From: Opitutus sp. GAS368
GTDB taxonomy: Bacteria > Verrucomicrobiota > Verrucomicrobiia > Opitutales > Opitutaceae
DNA: 64,000 nt
NCBI RefSeq assembly: GCF_900104925.1
Contig: NZ_LT629735.1
Span: 2,760,291 to 2,824,290 of the forward strand
Direction: 5' to 3'
In this document: positions 54,642 to 64,000 of the stretch, in pieces
How the letters are laid out: the number at the start of each line of letters is the position of its first letter
Numbering within the stretch: the first letter of the stretch is position 1
The notes under the pieces: model-generated
What the model was told of the DNA's origin: nothing
The model's input: the letters and a program-made list of their open reading frames with translations, nothing else
Database searches by the model: none
Position numbers and translations under genes: made by a program

Positions 54642-56081
54642 ATGTTCAAACGGGCACGCCTTCTTATGGGGTTCCTCCTCGGGGTCCTGGCCGGCCGGGC
54701 GGCCGAGCTGGCACCGGCTGGGGCCATGCCGCCGGCGATCATTGCGAGCAAAAAGACGGTGGTTTACGTCATCCCGGTCAAGGATGAGATCAACCGCCCG
54801 ACCCTCTATATCCTGCGCCGCGGCCTGAAGGAGGCGATCGAGCAAAAAGCCGACGTGGTGCTGCTCGATATGAATACCCCAGGCGGCGCGTTGGATGTGA
54901 CTTTCGAGATCATGGAGGCGCTGGAGAAATTTCCGGGAAAGAAGCTGACCTTTGTGGATAAGGAGGCAATGTCGGCCGGAGCCTTTATCTCCGCCGTGAC
55001 CGACGAGATCTATTTCGTGCCCACCGGTGTCATCGGCGCGGCGGCCCCCGTGCTCTCGACCGGCGGGGACGTCGACAAGACGATGAAGCAGAAAATCGTG
55101 AGCTACCTGCGGGCCCGCATGCGTGCCAGCTCCGAGGGCAAGGGCTACCGCGGTCAGGTCATCTCCGCGATGATCGACGAGGATTATGAGCTCAAGATCG
55201 GTGAAAAGGTGCTAAAACCCAAAGGGGAGTTGCTGTCGCTCACCGCCAGCGAGGCGATGGAGAAATACGGCGAGCCGCCGCAGGCGCTGCTTGGCGCGGG
55301 CAAGGCCGCGGACCTCGCCGCGCTGCTGACCGCGAAATTCGGCGCCGGCGGCTACGAGATGCGGCAATACAAGGTCACGTGGTCGGAGGAATTCGCCCAA
55401 TACCTGAATGCGTTTTCTTCGATCCTCATGGGTCTCGGGCTGCTCGCGATTTTCATCGAGTTCAAGGCGCCGTCGCACGGGGTGTTCGCGGGCATCGGCG
55501 TGCTCCTGCTGCTCATCGTCTTCTTCGGGCACTATGTAGCCGGGCTTTCGGGGCACGAACCGGTGCTGCTGTTCAGCCTTGGCCTGGTGCTGCTGGCGGT
55601 GGAGATATTCTTCTTCCCCGGCATGGCGTTGCCGGCGCTGACGGGCGTCGCACTGATGCTGATTTCGCTCGTGTGGGCCATGGCGGACTTCTGGCCGAAC
55701 GAGCCGCTCAATTTTTCCGGTGGTGTCCTGGTGCGGCCGCTCACCAACCTCGGGCTCGGGCTGGTGCTCTCCCTGGTATTCGGCACGCTGTTGCTGCGCT
55801 ACCTGCCCAAGGGATGGATGTGGGACAAGATGATCGTCGGCTCCGCCATCGGCGGGACCGCGCAGGTGGCCGGGTTCGCGCCGGAGGCGGCGCATGAGGT
55901 GGCGAGCCTCATCGGGCAGCGCGGAGTAGCCATGACGGTGTTGCGACCCAGCGGACAGATTGAGATCGGTGGCCGGCGTTTTGAGGCCACGGTCGAGGTC
56001 GGAGCGGTGGACGCCGGCGACGCGGTCATCGTCTGCGGACGCACGGACTTCGCCCTCATCGTGCAAAAGGCCTCCGTATGA
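54642..56081 (+). CDS. NfeD long-form membrane serine protease (ClpP-like)
   Basis: 479 residues. A signal-like N-terminus is followed by a ClpP-type protease domain (about 40-215) with the catalytic Ser in DKEAMSAGAFISA and a conserved VLLDMNTPGGALDVT. Four or more membrane helices follow (about 265-395). The C-terminal OB-like NfeD domain is at about 410-479 (RGVAMTVLRPSGQIEIGG). It overlaps the short NfeD gene by ATGA. With FloA downstream it resembles the membrane-quality-control set in other bacteria. Confidence 0.9.
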   Translation: MFKRARLLMGFLLGVLAGRAAELAPAGAMPPAIIASKKTVVYVIPVKDEINRPTLYILRRGLKEAIEQKADVVLLDMNTPGGALDVTFEIMEALEKFPGKKLTFVDKEAMSAGAFISAVTDEIYFVPTGVIGAAAPVLSTGGDVDKTMKQKIVSYLRARMRASSEGKGYRGQVISAMIDEDYELKIGEKVLKPKGELLSLTASEAMEKYGEPPQALLGAGKAADLAALLTAKFGAGGYEMRQYKVTWSEEFAQYLNAFSSILMGLGLLAIFIEFKAPSHGVFAGIGVLLLLIVFFGHYVAGLSGHEPVLLFSLGLVLLAVEIFFFPGMALPALTGVALMLISLVWAMADFWPNEPLNFSGGVLVRPLTNLGLGLVLSLVFGTLLLRYLPKGWMWDKMIVGSAIGGTAQVAGFAPEAAHEVASLIGQRGVAMTVLRPSGQIEIGGRRFEATVEVGAVDAGDAVIVCGRTDFALIVQKASV

Positions 56082-56545
56082 ACGCCATCATCATTCTCTA
56101 TGTCATCGGGGCCCTGCTGCTGGCGGCCGAGATCTTCCTGCCCGGCGCGATTGCGGGCATCATCGGCGGGATCGCGTTGCTGGCCGGCAGCGTGCTGTCT
56201 TTCCGGGAATTCGGCCTCGGCGGTGGCCTGGCCGCGAGCGCGGGAGCCCTGGCCTTGGTGATGCTGATGCTTTACCTTGAACTTGTCGTGCTGCCGAAGA
56301 CCGCGTTCGGCCGGAAGCTGGTCGTGCAGGCCGTGGTGGACGCCACGAGTCAGCCGCCGCTCGCCAGCCTGGAGGCCGTGGTGGACAAGCCCGCCGAGGC
56401 ACTCACGACCCTTGCGCCCAGCGGCTACGTGCTGGTCGAAGGCCGGCGCTACGAGGCTTTCTGCCGGTCCGGCCACGTCGCCAAAGGCGCCGCGCTGCGC
56501 GTGGTCGGCGTCGACAATTTTCGCGTCATCGTAACCCAATCCTGA
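56078..56545 (+). CDS. NfeD short-form membrane protein
   Basis: 155 residues. Three to four membrane segments ([20 protein letters not shown] onward) and a C-terminal OB-like domain ([21 protein letters not shown]) are present. There is no protease domain. It lies between long NfeD and FloA, the usual partner of flotillin-like proteins. Confidence 0.88.
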   Translation: MNAIIILYVIGALLLAAEIFLPGAIAGIIGGIALLAGSVLSFREFGLGGGLAASAGALALVMLMLYLELVVLPKTAFGRKLVVQAVVDATSQPPLASLEAVVDKPAEALTTLAPSGYVLVEGRRYEAFCRSGHVAKGAALRVVGVDNFRVIVTQS

Positions 56546-56555
56546 TTTACTTCCC

Positions 56556-57560
56556 ATGAACTCCATCCCGTTGGTTTTTGCCATTCCGCTCGTCGTCGTT
56601 GTTCTCATCGTCGTCGGCGTTTTTCTTTCGTTCATCGGCGTCTGGCTCAAGGCCCGCCTGAACGGCGCCCCGGTGGGCATCCTCAACCTGCTTGGCATGC
56701 GCCTTGGCGGCGTGCCCTACAGCCTCGTGGTCGACGCCCGCATCACGGCGGTGAAAGCCGGCATCGAGGTGACGACCGACAAGATTTCCGCGCACTACCT
56801 GGCAGGCGGCAACGTTGTCCCGACCGTGCAGGCGCTGGTCGCCGCGCAGAAGGCCGGCATTGTTCTCGACTGGGACCGCGCCTGCGCCATCGATCTCGCG
56901 ACCAAGGGGTCCGGCAAGTCCGTGGTCGAGGCCGTGCGCACCTCGGTGGATCCCAAGGTCATCGACTGCCCGAATCCCGAGAGCGGCCGCACGACTATCG
57001 ACGGCGTCGCGAAGGACGGCATCCAGGTGAAGGTGAAGGCGCGCGTCACCGTGCGCACGCACCTCGACCGCTTTGTCGGCGGCGCCAAGGAGGAGACCAT
57101 CATCGCCCGCGTCGGCGAGGGCATCGTCTCCACCATCGGTTCGTCCGAGAGCTACAAGGTCGTGCTCGAGTCGCCCGACAGTATTTCCAAGACCGTGCTG
57201 GCGCGCGGGCTCGATGTCGGCTCGGCGTTCGAAATCCTCTCCATTGACATCGCCGACGTGGATGTGGGCGAGAACGTCGGCGCCAAGCTGCAGGAGGCGC
57301 AGGCCGAGGCGAACAAGAGCATTGCGCAGGCGCAGGCGGAAATCCGTCGCGCGGCCGCCGTGGCGGTCGAGCAGGAGATGAAGGCGCGCGTGCAGGAGAT
57401 GCAGGCGAAGGTCGTCGAGGCGCAGGCCCAGGTGCCGCTTGCGATGGCCGAGGCCTTCCGCTCGGGCCGCTTGGGCGTCATGGACTATTATAAAATGGAA
57501 AACATCCAGTCCGACACGGCGATGCGCGGTTCGATTGCGCACCCCGAGGGAAAGAAGTAA
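56556..57560 (+). CDS. floA: Flotillin-like protein FloA
   Basis: 334 residues. One N-terminal membrane hairpin (about 6-30), a PHB/SPFH domain with [19 protein letters not shown], and a long Ala/Glu/Gln-rich coiled-coil (about 235-300). The arrangement with NfeD proteins is the same as yqeZ-floA-type clusters. It would organise membrane microdomains. A hypothetical gene follows after 20 bases. Confidence 0.93.
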   Translation: MNSIPLVFAIPLVVVVLIVVGVFLSFIGVWLKARLNGAPVGILNLLGMRLGGVPYSLVVDARITAVKAGIEVTTDKISAHYLAGGNVVPTVQALVAAQKAGIVLDWDRACAIDLATKGSGKSVVEAVRTSVDPKVIDCPNPESGRTTIDGVAKDGIQVKVKARVTVRTHLDRFVGGAKEETIIARVGEGIVSTIGSSESYKVVLESPDSISKTVLARGLDVGSAFEILSIDIADVDVGENVGAKLQEAQAEANKSIAQAQAEIRRAAAVAVEQEMKARVQEMQAKVVEAQAQVPLAMAEAFRSGRLGVMDYYKMENIQSDTAMRGSIAHPEGKK

Positions 57561-57580
57561 CCAGTCGCTGACCGATCTCC

Positions 57581-58147
57581 ATGGATTGGGTTTTCAATCA
57601 TCTGCAGTTGATCATCGCCATCGCCGGTGCGATCGGGTGGTGGCTGAGCCAGAGAAAGCAGGTGCGGGCCGGCGACGAAGCTCCGCCGCCGGAGCAGCGG
57701 GGCTTCGAGGACCCCGAGCTGGCCGAGCGCACCCGCCGGATCCGCGAGGAAATCCAGCGCAAGATCGAGCAACGGGCGAAGGGCTACGCCACCGAACAGC
57801 CCAGGCTGCCCCGCGCCGAGACGGCCGAGCCACCACCGGTGGTGCGGGAAGTCGTGATTACCCGTGCAGCGCCGGAAATGCGCCGGGGCATGTCGCAGGC
57901 CGAGGCCCAGCAACAGACCGAGATACTCGCGCAGCAGGCGACACTGGCCGATAAGTTGCGTGAAGCCGAGCTGATGAAGGCCGCGGCCCTGAAGCGGACC
58001 GAGTTTGAGGCGGCGACGGCCGATCATTCGGTTGCGGCGAGAACGCTGTCGCGCTCGACGGTGCTGGATGATTTGCGCGACCCGGCGGCTCTGCGTCGGG
58101 CGTTCATCCTGCGCGAGGTGCTCGGGCCACCCGTGGCCCTGCGCTGA
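57581..58147 (+). CDS. Hypothetical membrane-anchored coiled-coil protein
   Basis: 188 residues. An N-terminal membrane helix (HLQLIIAIAGAIGWWLS) is followed by charged helical regions (ELAERTRRIREEIQRKIEQRAKG) and ends in a conserved-looking stretch (LRDPAALRRAFILREVLGPP). No known family. It probably belongs to the NfeD-FloA operon, which ends at a terminator 7 bases downstream. Confidence 0.7.
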   Translation: MDWVFNHLQLIIAIAGAIGWWLSQRKQVRAGDEAPPPEQRGFEDPELAERTRRIREEIQRKIEQRAKGYATEQPRLPRAETAEPPPVVREVVITRAAPEMRRGMSQAEAQQQTEILAQQATLADKLREAELMKAAALKRTEFEAATADHSVAARTLSRSTVLDDLRDPAALRRAFILREVLGPPVALR

Positions 58148-58153
58148 AAGGGC

Positions 58154-58180
58154 AAAGGCCGGCGATTGCCGGCCTTTTTT
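58154..58180. terminator. Terminator of the NfeD-FloA operon
   Basis: Stem AAAGGCCGGC / GCCGGCCTTT, GATT loop and T6 tail. It sits between convergent genes, 2 bases from the stop of rodZ, so it may work in both directions. Confidence 0.93.
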
Positions 58181-58181
58181 A

Positions 58182-58919
58182 TCAGTCGAGGCCGAAGCGC
58201 CCGTAACCGTCAATCGGCACGGGGTAGTTGCGGCCGTTGACCTCCATGCGGAGGTTTTTTCCGGCTTCGACCGTGATGAGCAACTTGCCTTGCTTCTTAA
58301 TGGATTTGCTCTCGGCGCGGGCGAGGGCGCCGTTGAACAGCACGGTGCCATCCAGGTCCTGCACGACCTTCACGCGAGTGGCATCGATGGCCGTGAGCGT
58401 GAGCGTCTGGGCGGCCTCGGCTTGCACCGTGGCCGTCGGTCCTTGAGCGGAGCCCGAAGTCTTGGCCGGGGAGCGGGAAAACAGGACGTTGATCAGCAAG
58501 ATAACGACCACGATGGCCACCACGGCGCCGCCGAGGAGCAAACCATACTTCAGCATCACGGCCTGTTCCTGGGCCGAGCGGTCGCCAGCGGGGATGGCCT
58601 CGCCGCCTTCGGGGCTGCCGGCGGTTTCGTTGAAGTCCACCCGGCCGTAGACCTCGCGGGTTTCGCGGCGGGCGGGTTTGCGTTCGCGACCGCCCAAGGC
58701 GTCGTAGTCGCTGACGATACGGTCGGGCTCGAGGTCCAGGTAGCGCGCATACGAGCGCAGGAAACCGCGAATATAGAGCGGAGGCAGGTCGACGTCGAAA
58801 GAGTTGGCCTCGAACTTCTGCAGGTAGTCGCCACGAATCTTGGTGGATTCCGCGGCCTCGCGGATGGAGATGCCCTTGCGCTTGCGCGCCTCCTCGAGCT
58901 TTTCGCCGATGGTCTGCAT
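58182..58919 (-). CDS. rodZ: RodZ-like cytoskeletal protein
   Basis: 245 residues. N-terminal helix-turn-helix (GEKLEEARKRKGISIREAAE, then YIRGFLRSYARYLDL), the RodZ HTH_25 pattern. One membrane helix lies at about 125-145 and a C-terminal periplasmic DUF4115 domain has KVVQDLDGTVLFNGALARAES. RodZ links MreB to the envelope. It follows ftsK on the same strand by 49 bases. Confidence 0.9.
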   Translation of the reverse strand: MQTIGEKLEEARKRKGISIREAAESTKIRGDYLQKFEANSFDVDLPPLYIRGFLRSYARYLDLEPDRIVSDYDALGGRERKPARRETREVYGRVDFNETAGSPEGGEAIPAGDRSAQEQAVMLKYGLLLGGAVVAIVVVILLINVLFSRSPAKTSGSAQGPTATVQAEAAQTLTLTAIDATRVKVVQDLDGTVLFNGALARAESKSIKKQGKLLITVEAGKNLRMEVNGRNYPVPIDGYGRFGLD

Positions 58920-58968
58920 GGTGATTGGTTAAGTGGTTTTGGCGGGGTTTTGAAAGTCTAATCGCGAC

Positions 58969-61443
58969 TCAGGGCTGGTAAGTGTCCAGATCGACCAGGA
59001 TTTCACGGGGCGAGGAGCCGTTCTCGGGGCCGACAATGCCCTTGTCCTCCATCAGGTCCATGATGCGGGCGGCGCGGTTGTAGCCGATGCGCAGGCGGCG
59101 CTGCATCATCGAGGTGGAGGCGCGTTTGGTCGATTTCAGCACGTCAAGGGCCTGCTGGAAGAGCTCACTGTCGTCGCCCATGTCGCCGTCCTCGTCTTCG
59201 CCGCCGCCTTCACCCTCCTCGTCCTCCTTGGCGGCGCGGTCAATCTGCTGTTGGACGGACTGGTCGTATTGCGGCGGGCCGTTGCGCTTGAGGAACTCCA
59301 CGATGCTCTGGACTTCCTCGTCGGCCACGAAGGCGCCTTGGGCCCGCACGAGCTTGGAGGTGCCCGGAGGCGAGAAGAGCATGTCACCACGGCCGATGAG
59401 CGTGTCGGCGCCCTTGCCGTCGAGGATGGTGCGGGAGTCGACCTGCGAGGCGACCTGGAAGGCGATGCGGGAGGGCAGGTTGGCCTTGATGACGCCGGTG
59501 ATGACGTTCACCGACGGGCGCTGGGTCGCGATGATCAGGTGGATGCCGGCGGCGCGGGCCAGCTGGGCGAGGCGGGCGATGGAGGTCTCGATCTCGGCGG
59601 GCGCGACCATCATGAGGTCGGCGAGCTCGTCGACGATGGCGACGATGTAGGGCAGACGGTCCGGAATCTCGATCTCGTCGGCGACGCCGTCCAGCTCAGC
59701 TTGCTGCTCGATGGGCAGGGGCTCGGGCTTTTCCTTCTTGCGGTTGTTGAAGCCGGTGATGTTGCGGACGTTGACCTTGGCGAAAACCTGGTAGCGGCGC
59801 TCCATTTCCTTAAGGAGGATCTTCAGGGCGGCCGGCACCTTCTTGGGCTCGGTCACGACCGGAATCAGCATGTGCGGCAGCGGATTGAAGATCTTCAGTT
59901 CGACGACCTTCGGGTCCACCATGATGAGCCGGACATCCTTCGGGCTCTTGGAGTAGAGGATGGAGGCGACAATAGAATTGATGCAGACGGATTTGCCCGA
60001 GCCAGTGGCACCGGCGATCAGCAAGTGCGGCATCTTTGTGAGGTCGGAGATGAGCGGTTTACCGCTGACGTCCTTGCCCAGCGCGATGGGCAGCTCGCGC
60101 TTCTCGTCGTTCCACGCCGAGCTCTCGAGGATCTCGCGCATGCCGACGGGCGTCGATTTCTGGTTGGGCACCTCGACGCCGACGGCGGCCTTGCCGGGAA
60201 TCGGGGCGAGGATGCGCACCGACTGGGCGCGCATGCCGAGGGCGATGTTCTTGTCGAGACCCGAGATTTTTTCCACGCGCACACCGGCCGCGGGCACGAC
60301 CTCATAGCAGGTGATGACAGGTCCGACATGAATTTCGCCCAAGGTGACTTCGACGCCGAATTCACTGAGGATTCGGAGGAGATTCTCGGCGTTCTGGCGA
60401 TGCTCCTCCTCGGAGTTGGAAACGTCGCCCTTCACCTGCTCGCGCAGCAGCTTGAGCGGGGGAAATTCGTAGTTCTTGTCGTCGCTCTGGGGCAGGGCGA
60501 CCTTGGCCTTCTTGGTCTCCTCCGCCTTGACAATGTTGAGTTCGATCTTGCCGGTGGCAGGCGATTTGGCGTCGGCTGCGGGCTCGGGCCGGATCGGCGG
60601 GCGGGTGACGGTTTTTGGGGCGGAAGCCTCGGCGGGCGGCTTGGCCATCGGAGCGACCGTGGCGGTGCGGGCGGTCTCGACGAGCGGATCGTCACCCTTG
60701 GGCACGACCATCTTTTTGGTGGAGCCAGGCGCCATCGGTGGGGTGGTGGTCGTGGCGGCCTTGGCGGCGAGGGCAGCGGCCTCCTTGGCCGCCGTTTCGC
60801 GCTTTTGCCGCAGCTCCTCGGCGCGGGCGACAGCGAGGGCGGCACGTTTCTGGCGCCACTCGGTGAAGGCATGGATCAACCGGGCAACATCGGCGATAAA
60901 GTCGCGGGTGAAAATGTAGATGAAGCCGAGGAGGTAAATGGTGCCAAAGATCAGCGCGGAGCCGAAGACGCCCAGGCTGTCTTTCAACAGGGTCAGGTAG
61001 AGGAACGCGCCGAACTGACCACCGGGGCCACCGGTGAAGATTTCCTTGTTGGTGAAGACGGTCTCCTGCATCGCCATGAGCGCGGAGAAAGAGACCAGGC
61101 AGCAGAGGATGGCGAGCAGGCGGGTGGTAGTGAGGCTGCGCGAGCTGCGCAGGTAAATGTAGGCCATGCGCAGGAGAAAGGCCGGGATAAGCCACGCCGC
61201 GGCGCCGAGCAGATGGAAGATCCACCACGTGTATTCGGCGCCGATCACGCCGACGAGGTTGACGCTCGTGGGATTGGTCGTCTTTTGGATGCTCTGCGTG
61301 GGTTCGAAATCGAGCATCGCGACGATGATCAGAATGCCGAAAACCAGGCAGGTGAAGGCAGCGAGCCAGTGCGGACGATGGCGGGGGCCTTCGAAGGACG
61401 GCGTGTCCTTGTCCTTTGCGTTTGAGTTCTCCGCTTTGGGCAT
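58969..61443 (-). CDS. ftsK: DNA translocase FtsK/SpoIIIE
   Basis: About 824 residues from ATG 61443; a start at 61548 is possible but would overlap manA. Four or five membrane segments occupy about 25-200. A Lys/Ala/Pro-rich linker (about 210-360) is followed by the motor with Walker A GATGSGKSVC (about 480) and Walker B IVAIVDELADLMM. The C-terminal gamma winged helix is RRLRIGYNRAARIMDLMEDKG. It pumps chromosomal DNA at the division septum. It is divergent from manA (95 bases). Confidence 0.95.
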   Translation of the reverse strand: MPKAENSNAKDKDTPSFEGPRHRPHWLAAFTCLVFGILIIVAMLDFEPTQSIQKTTNPTSVNLVGVIGAEYTWWIFHLLGAAAWLIPAFLLRMAYIYLRSSRSLTTTRLLAILCCLVSFSALMAMQETVFTNKEIFTGGPGGQFGAFLYLTLLKDSLGVFGSALIFGTIYLLGFIYIFTRDFIADVARLIHAFTEWRQKRAALAVARAEELRQKRETAAKEAAALAAKAATTTTPPMAPGSTKKMVVPKGDDPLVETARTATVAPMAKPPAEASAPKTVTRPPIRPEPAADAKSPATGKIELNIVKAEETKKAKVALPQSDDKNYEFPPLKLLREQVKGDVSNSEEEHRQNAENLLRILSEFGVEVTLGEIHVGPVITCYEVVPAAGVRVEKISGLDKNIALGMRAQSVRILAPIPGKAAVGVEVPNQKSTPVGMREILESSAWNDEKRELPIALGKDVSGKPLISDLTKMPHLLIAGATGSGKSVCINSIVASILYSKSPKDVRLIMVDPKVVELKIFNPLPHMLIPVVTEPKKVPAALKILLKEMERRYQVFAKVNVRNITGFNNRKKEKPEPLPIEQQAELDGVADEIEIPDRLPYIVAIVDELADLMMVAPAEIETSIARLAQLARAAGIHLIIATQRPSVNVITGVIKANLPSRIAFQVASQVDSRTILDGKGADTLIGRGDMLFSPPGTSKLVRAQGAFVADEEVQSIVEFLKRNGPPQYDQSVQQQIDRAAKEDEEGEGGGEDEDGDMGDDSELFQQALDVLKSTKRASTSMMQRRLRIGYNRAARIMDLMEDKGIVGPENGSSPREILVDLDTYQP

Positions 61444-61538
61444 TTGTGTGGGTATCCGAATTATTGCAGGTCCATCAGGTCGGAGGGTCAATGTAAAATC
61501 CCCCGCCAAGATCTGCACAAGCCACTTACGCCCAACGA

Positions 61539-62489
61539 ATGACGCCATTTCTCAGTTTCAAGCCAGTCTATCAGGAACGTGTCTGGGGCGGCCGGGCGTT
61601 GGCGACATTTCTGGGGCGAAAACTGCCCGGGTCCTTACCGATCGGTGAAAGCTGGGAGATGGTTGACCGGCCCGAGGCCCAATCGGTTGTTACGAACGGC
61701 CCTTGGGAGGGCCAGACCTTGCGCGAAGTCATGGCGGTCCACGCCGCAGAAATCATGGGCCCGGCCTGGCCGATGGAGCGGCCGTTTCCGATTCTCGTGA
61801 AGTGGCTGGATTGCCGCGAGCGGCTGAGTCTCCAGGTGCACCCGCCCGCGGCGGTCGCGGCGCGACTGGGCGGCGAGCCCAAGACGGAAAACTGGTATGT
61901 GGCGCGGGCCGAGCCGGGCGCCGCCGTTCTTGCCGGGCTGAAGCCCGGGGTGGATGTGGCGCGATTCCGCGCGGCGCTGAAGGACAACACGGCGGAGTCG
62001 CTGGTGCACCGCCTGCCCACCGTGGCGGGCGATTCAATCCTCATTCACAGCGGGGTTATGCACGCGATCGACGGCGGCAACCTCATTCTAGAGATCCAGC
62101 AGAACTCCGACACAACCTACCGCGTCTACGACTGGGGCCGGATGGGGCTCGACGGCAAGCCGCGCGCAATGCACCTTGAGCAGTCGATGGCCTCGCTTGA
62201 GGCCAACACGGCGGCTGCACCGCAACTCGTGCGCACGCCGGGCAAGTTGGCCGTGCTGGCCGAGTGCCGTGAGTTCCGTATCACCCGCCACCGGCTAGCC
62301 CGCGGGGAGAGGCTGGCCTTCGCTGCCGGCGAGCAGGCCCGGATCCTCTCCTTGATTGAGGGCAGCCTGGAGGCCGGGGCCGCTGTCGGGGCCGGTGACA
62401 ACATCCTGCTGCCCCAGGCCGGCAGCTTCACTTTTACGGCCCAGGATGCGGCCATCGTCCTGGTAACCGAAAACTTCGGCCGCGCGTAA
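61539..62489 (+). CDS. manA: Mannose-6-phosphate isomerase, class I
   Basis: 316 residues. YQERVWGGRAL and GESWEMVDRP are family blocks. The zinc ligands include LQVHP (Gln/His), a Glu in KTENWYV, and His in HSGVMHAIDGGNLILEIQQNSD. It interconverts mannose-6-phosphate and fructose-6-phosphate, feeding GDP-mannose for polysaccharides. This is a short, bacterial type. Confidence 0.93.
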   Translation: MTPFLSFKPVYQERVWGGRALATFLGRKLPGSLPIGESWEMVDRPEAQSVVTNGPWEGQTLREVMAVHAAEIMGPAWPMERPFPILVKWLDCRERLSLQVHPPAAVAARLGGEPKTENWYVARAEPGAAVLAGLKPGVDVARFRAALKDNTAESLVHRLPTVAGDSILIHSGVMHAIDGGNLILEIQQNSDTTYRVYDWGRMGLDGKPRAMHLEQSMASLEANTAAAPQLVRTPGKLAVLAECREFRITRHRLARGERLAFAAGEQARILSLIEGSLEAGAAVGAGDNILLPQAGSFTFTAQDAAIVLVTENFGRA

Positions 62490-62537
62490 TAGACTCGCTT
62501 GAAAACCCGAAACCATGCGCTTTAGTGGCGCGTTCCC

Positions 62538-63098
62538 ATGAGCGAATCCTCCTCCACCGACCTCAAAGACACCACGCCCGCCGCCACGCCGGAACCGGCG
62601 GCACCTGCGGCTGTGCCCAAACCGGAGGAGCAACTGGCCGCGGCCAAGCAGGAGGCGGCCGCCAATTACGACCGTTACATGCGCGCCGTGGCTGATCTGG
62701 AGAATTTCCGCAAGCGCACGCTGCGCGAGAAGGACGAACTGCGGCAGTTTGCGGCCTCCGGATTGATGGAGGATGTGATTCCAATCCTCGACAACCTGAG
62801 CCTCGGGCTTGCCGCCGCGAAGCAGCAGACCGACGTGAAGGCCATCGTCGATGGCGTGAACCTCGTGCTAGAGCAGTTCAAGACCACGCTGGCGCGCCAC
62901 GGCCTCAAGGAGATCAAGCCCGAAGGCCAGCGCTTCGACCCGAATTTCCACGAGTGCATCTCGCACCAGCCCAGCACCGACATTGTTGAGGAGCACGTGA
63001 TGCAGGTGGTGCGACCCGGTTACGCACTCAACGGACGGCTGCTGCGTCCGGCCTCTGTGATCGTGTCCAGTGGCCCGACGAAGGAGACGCAAGTCTGA
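62538..63098 (+). CDS. grpE: Nucleotide exchange factor GrpE
   Basis: 186 residues. Disordered acidic start, coiled coil ([24 protein letters not shown]), then the beta-domain with [17 protein letters not shown] and [20 protein letters not shown]. It resets DnaK by nucleotide exchange. It sits 4 bases before dnaJ, the standard pairing. dnaK is not in this window. Confidence 0.97.
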   Translation: MSESSSTDLKDTTPAATPEPAAPAAVPKPEEQLAAAKQEAAANYDRYMRAVADLENFRKRTLREKDELRQFAASGLMEDVIPILDNLSLGLAAAKQQTDVKAIVDGVNLVLEQFKTTLARHGLKEIKPEGQRFDPNFHECISHQPSTDIVEEHVMQVVRPGYALNGRLLRPASVIVSSGPTKETQV

Positions 63099-63102
63099 CA
63101 CC

Positions 63103-64000
63103 ATGGCCACCGGACAAAAACAGGATTACTACGAGCTGCTCGGCGTCGCGAAAGGCGTGAGCGAGGAGGACCTGAAGAAGGCCTATCGCAAGAAGGCCGT
63201 GCAGTTCCACCCGGACAAGAACCCCGGCAACAAGGAGGCGGAGGAGATGTTCAAGAAAGTTTCCGAGGCCTACGAGGTGCTGAAAGACCCGGAGAAGCGC
63301 GCGGCCTACGACCGCTATGGGCATGCGGCCTTCCAGCAAGGCGGCGGCCCGCGCGGAGCTGGCGGCTTTGGCGGCGGGGCCGGCGGCGGTTTTCACGATC
63401 CGTTCGACATTTTCCGCGAGGTCTTCGGCCAGCAAGGCGGGGGTGGCGGCGGGATCTTCGATCAGTTTTTCGGCGGCGATGACAATGGGGGCGGGGCCGG
63501 CCGCGGCTCGGACCTGCGCTACGACATCGAGATCACGCTCGAGGAGGCCGCGCACGGCGTGGAAAAGGAGATTTCATTTCGCAAGCTCGGGGCCTGCGAT
63601 CATTGCCATGGTAGTGGCGCTGAGCCGGGTTCGAAGAAGACCACGTGCCCGACCTGTCGCGGCGCGGGGCAGGTGACGACTTCGCGCGGGTTCTTCCACG
63701 TGCGGCAGGCGTGCCCCACCTGTCATGGCTCCGGCCAGAAGTTCGAGAAAGTCTGCGCCAAGTGCCACGGCGAAGGCCGGCTCAACGAGACGGCCAAGGT
63801 CAAGGTGCGCATCCCGACCGGGGTCGACACCGGCAACAAGCTGCGCTCCGCTGGCAACGGCGAGGCCGGCGCGATGGGCGGCGAGGCCGGCGACCTCTAC
63901 ATCGTCGTGCACGTTAAGGACCACGAGGTCTTCGAGCGACAGGGCGATGACCTTTACTGCGAGATCCCGATCAAGTTCACCCTGGCCGCGCTCGGCGGCA
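63103..64000 (+). CDS. dnaJ: Chaperone DnaJ, 3' truncated by the window
   Basis: About 299 residues are visible from ATG 63103; the window ends before the stop. The J-domain has [20 protein letters not shown] and the HPD motif at residues 36-38. A Gly/Phe-rich linker follows (about 77-130). The zinc fingers are [24 protein letters not shown] and CAKCHGEG (about 165-230). The start of the C-terminal substrate-binding domain is visible. It works with DnaK and GrpE. Confidence 0.97.
   Translation, partial: MATGQKQDYYELLGVAKGVSEEDLKKAYRKKAVQFHPDKNPGNKEAEEMFKKVSEAYEVLKDPEKRAAYDRYGHAAFQQGGGPRGAGGFGGGAGGGFHDPFDIFREVFGQQGGGGGGIFDQFFGGDDNGGGAGRGSDLRYDIEITLEEAAHGVEKEISFRKLGACDHCHGSGAEPGSKKTTCPTCRGAGQVTTSRGFFHVRQACPTCHGSGQKFEKVCAKCHGEGRLNETAKVKVRIPTGVDTGNKLRSAGNGEAGAMGGEAGDLYIVVHVKDHEVFERQGDDLYCEIPIKFTLAALGG

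Overview
The window is a GC-rich chromosomal segment of a Gram-negative bacterium. The evidence is outer-membrane TolC and beta-barrel proteins, Wzm/Wzt polysaccharide export, TatA, and a complete alternative complex III (ACIII). Also present are four-helix-bundle and GxxExxY accessory genes, FloA with NfeD proteins, and RodZ with FtsK. Together these suggest Verrucomicrobiota, most likely an Opitutaceae-like lineage. That placement is inferred from gene content; no rRNA gene is present. I see no phage genes, CRISPR array, transposase or tRNA.

Layout. 1-4.8 kb is the edge of a surface-polysaccharide locus: a propeller glycosidase-like protein, an acetyltransferase, a methyltransferase, and a convergent Wzm/Wzt exporter. 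5.0-9.4 kb holds a TolC / adaptor / FtsX permease / LolD-type ATPase efflux operon. 9.7-10.9 kb holds a coupled sulfotransferase and APS kinase. 11.3-22.5 kb is a respiratory operon: actABCDEF, a small membrane protein, then CcoN-, CcoO- and CcoP-like genes. It ends in a strong terminator. The CcoN homologue has lost nearly all heme and CuB ligands.

22.6-33 kb contains a DUF4412 protein, a thioesterase, a three-gene operon (outer-membrane barrel, cupredoxin, class III cyclase) bracketed by two copies of a REPIN-like repeat, and the conserved divergent tesA / ybbA-ybbP arrangement. A GxxExxY gene with 29-bp inverted repeats sits between ybbA and ybbP. An FKBP isomerase and a polyphosphate glucokinase follow. 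33.4-40.9 kb is a MacA / ATPase / two-permease operon. A four-helix-bundle gene flanked by short inverted repeats sits between the two permeases, and a large TPR-like membrane protein follows.

40.8-47.6 kb (minus strand) encodes a GNAT enzyme, an adenylate-kinase-like protein with a long extra C-terminus, a U32 rRNA-hydroxylation-type protein, an MFS transporter and a LysR regulator. 47.7-50.1 kb has a 56-residue membrane protein and an ECF sigma / membrane anti-sigma-like / PDZ unit. 50.1-54.5 kb holds small membrane proteins, an Smr protein, TatA, and a two-domain multicopper oxidase coupled to an aldose-epimerase-like gene. 54.6-64 kb holds NfeD (long and short) / FloA, RodZ and FtsK, mannose-6-phosphate isomerase, grpE and the start of dnaJ.

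The observations I rate highest are the ligand-less CcoN inside the ACIII operon and two small accessory genes sitting between co-transcribed ABC-transporter genes within inverted-repeat borders. The REPIN-bracketed cupredoxin/cyclase operon comes next.
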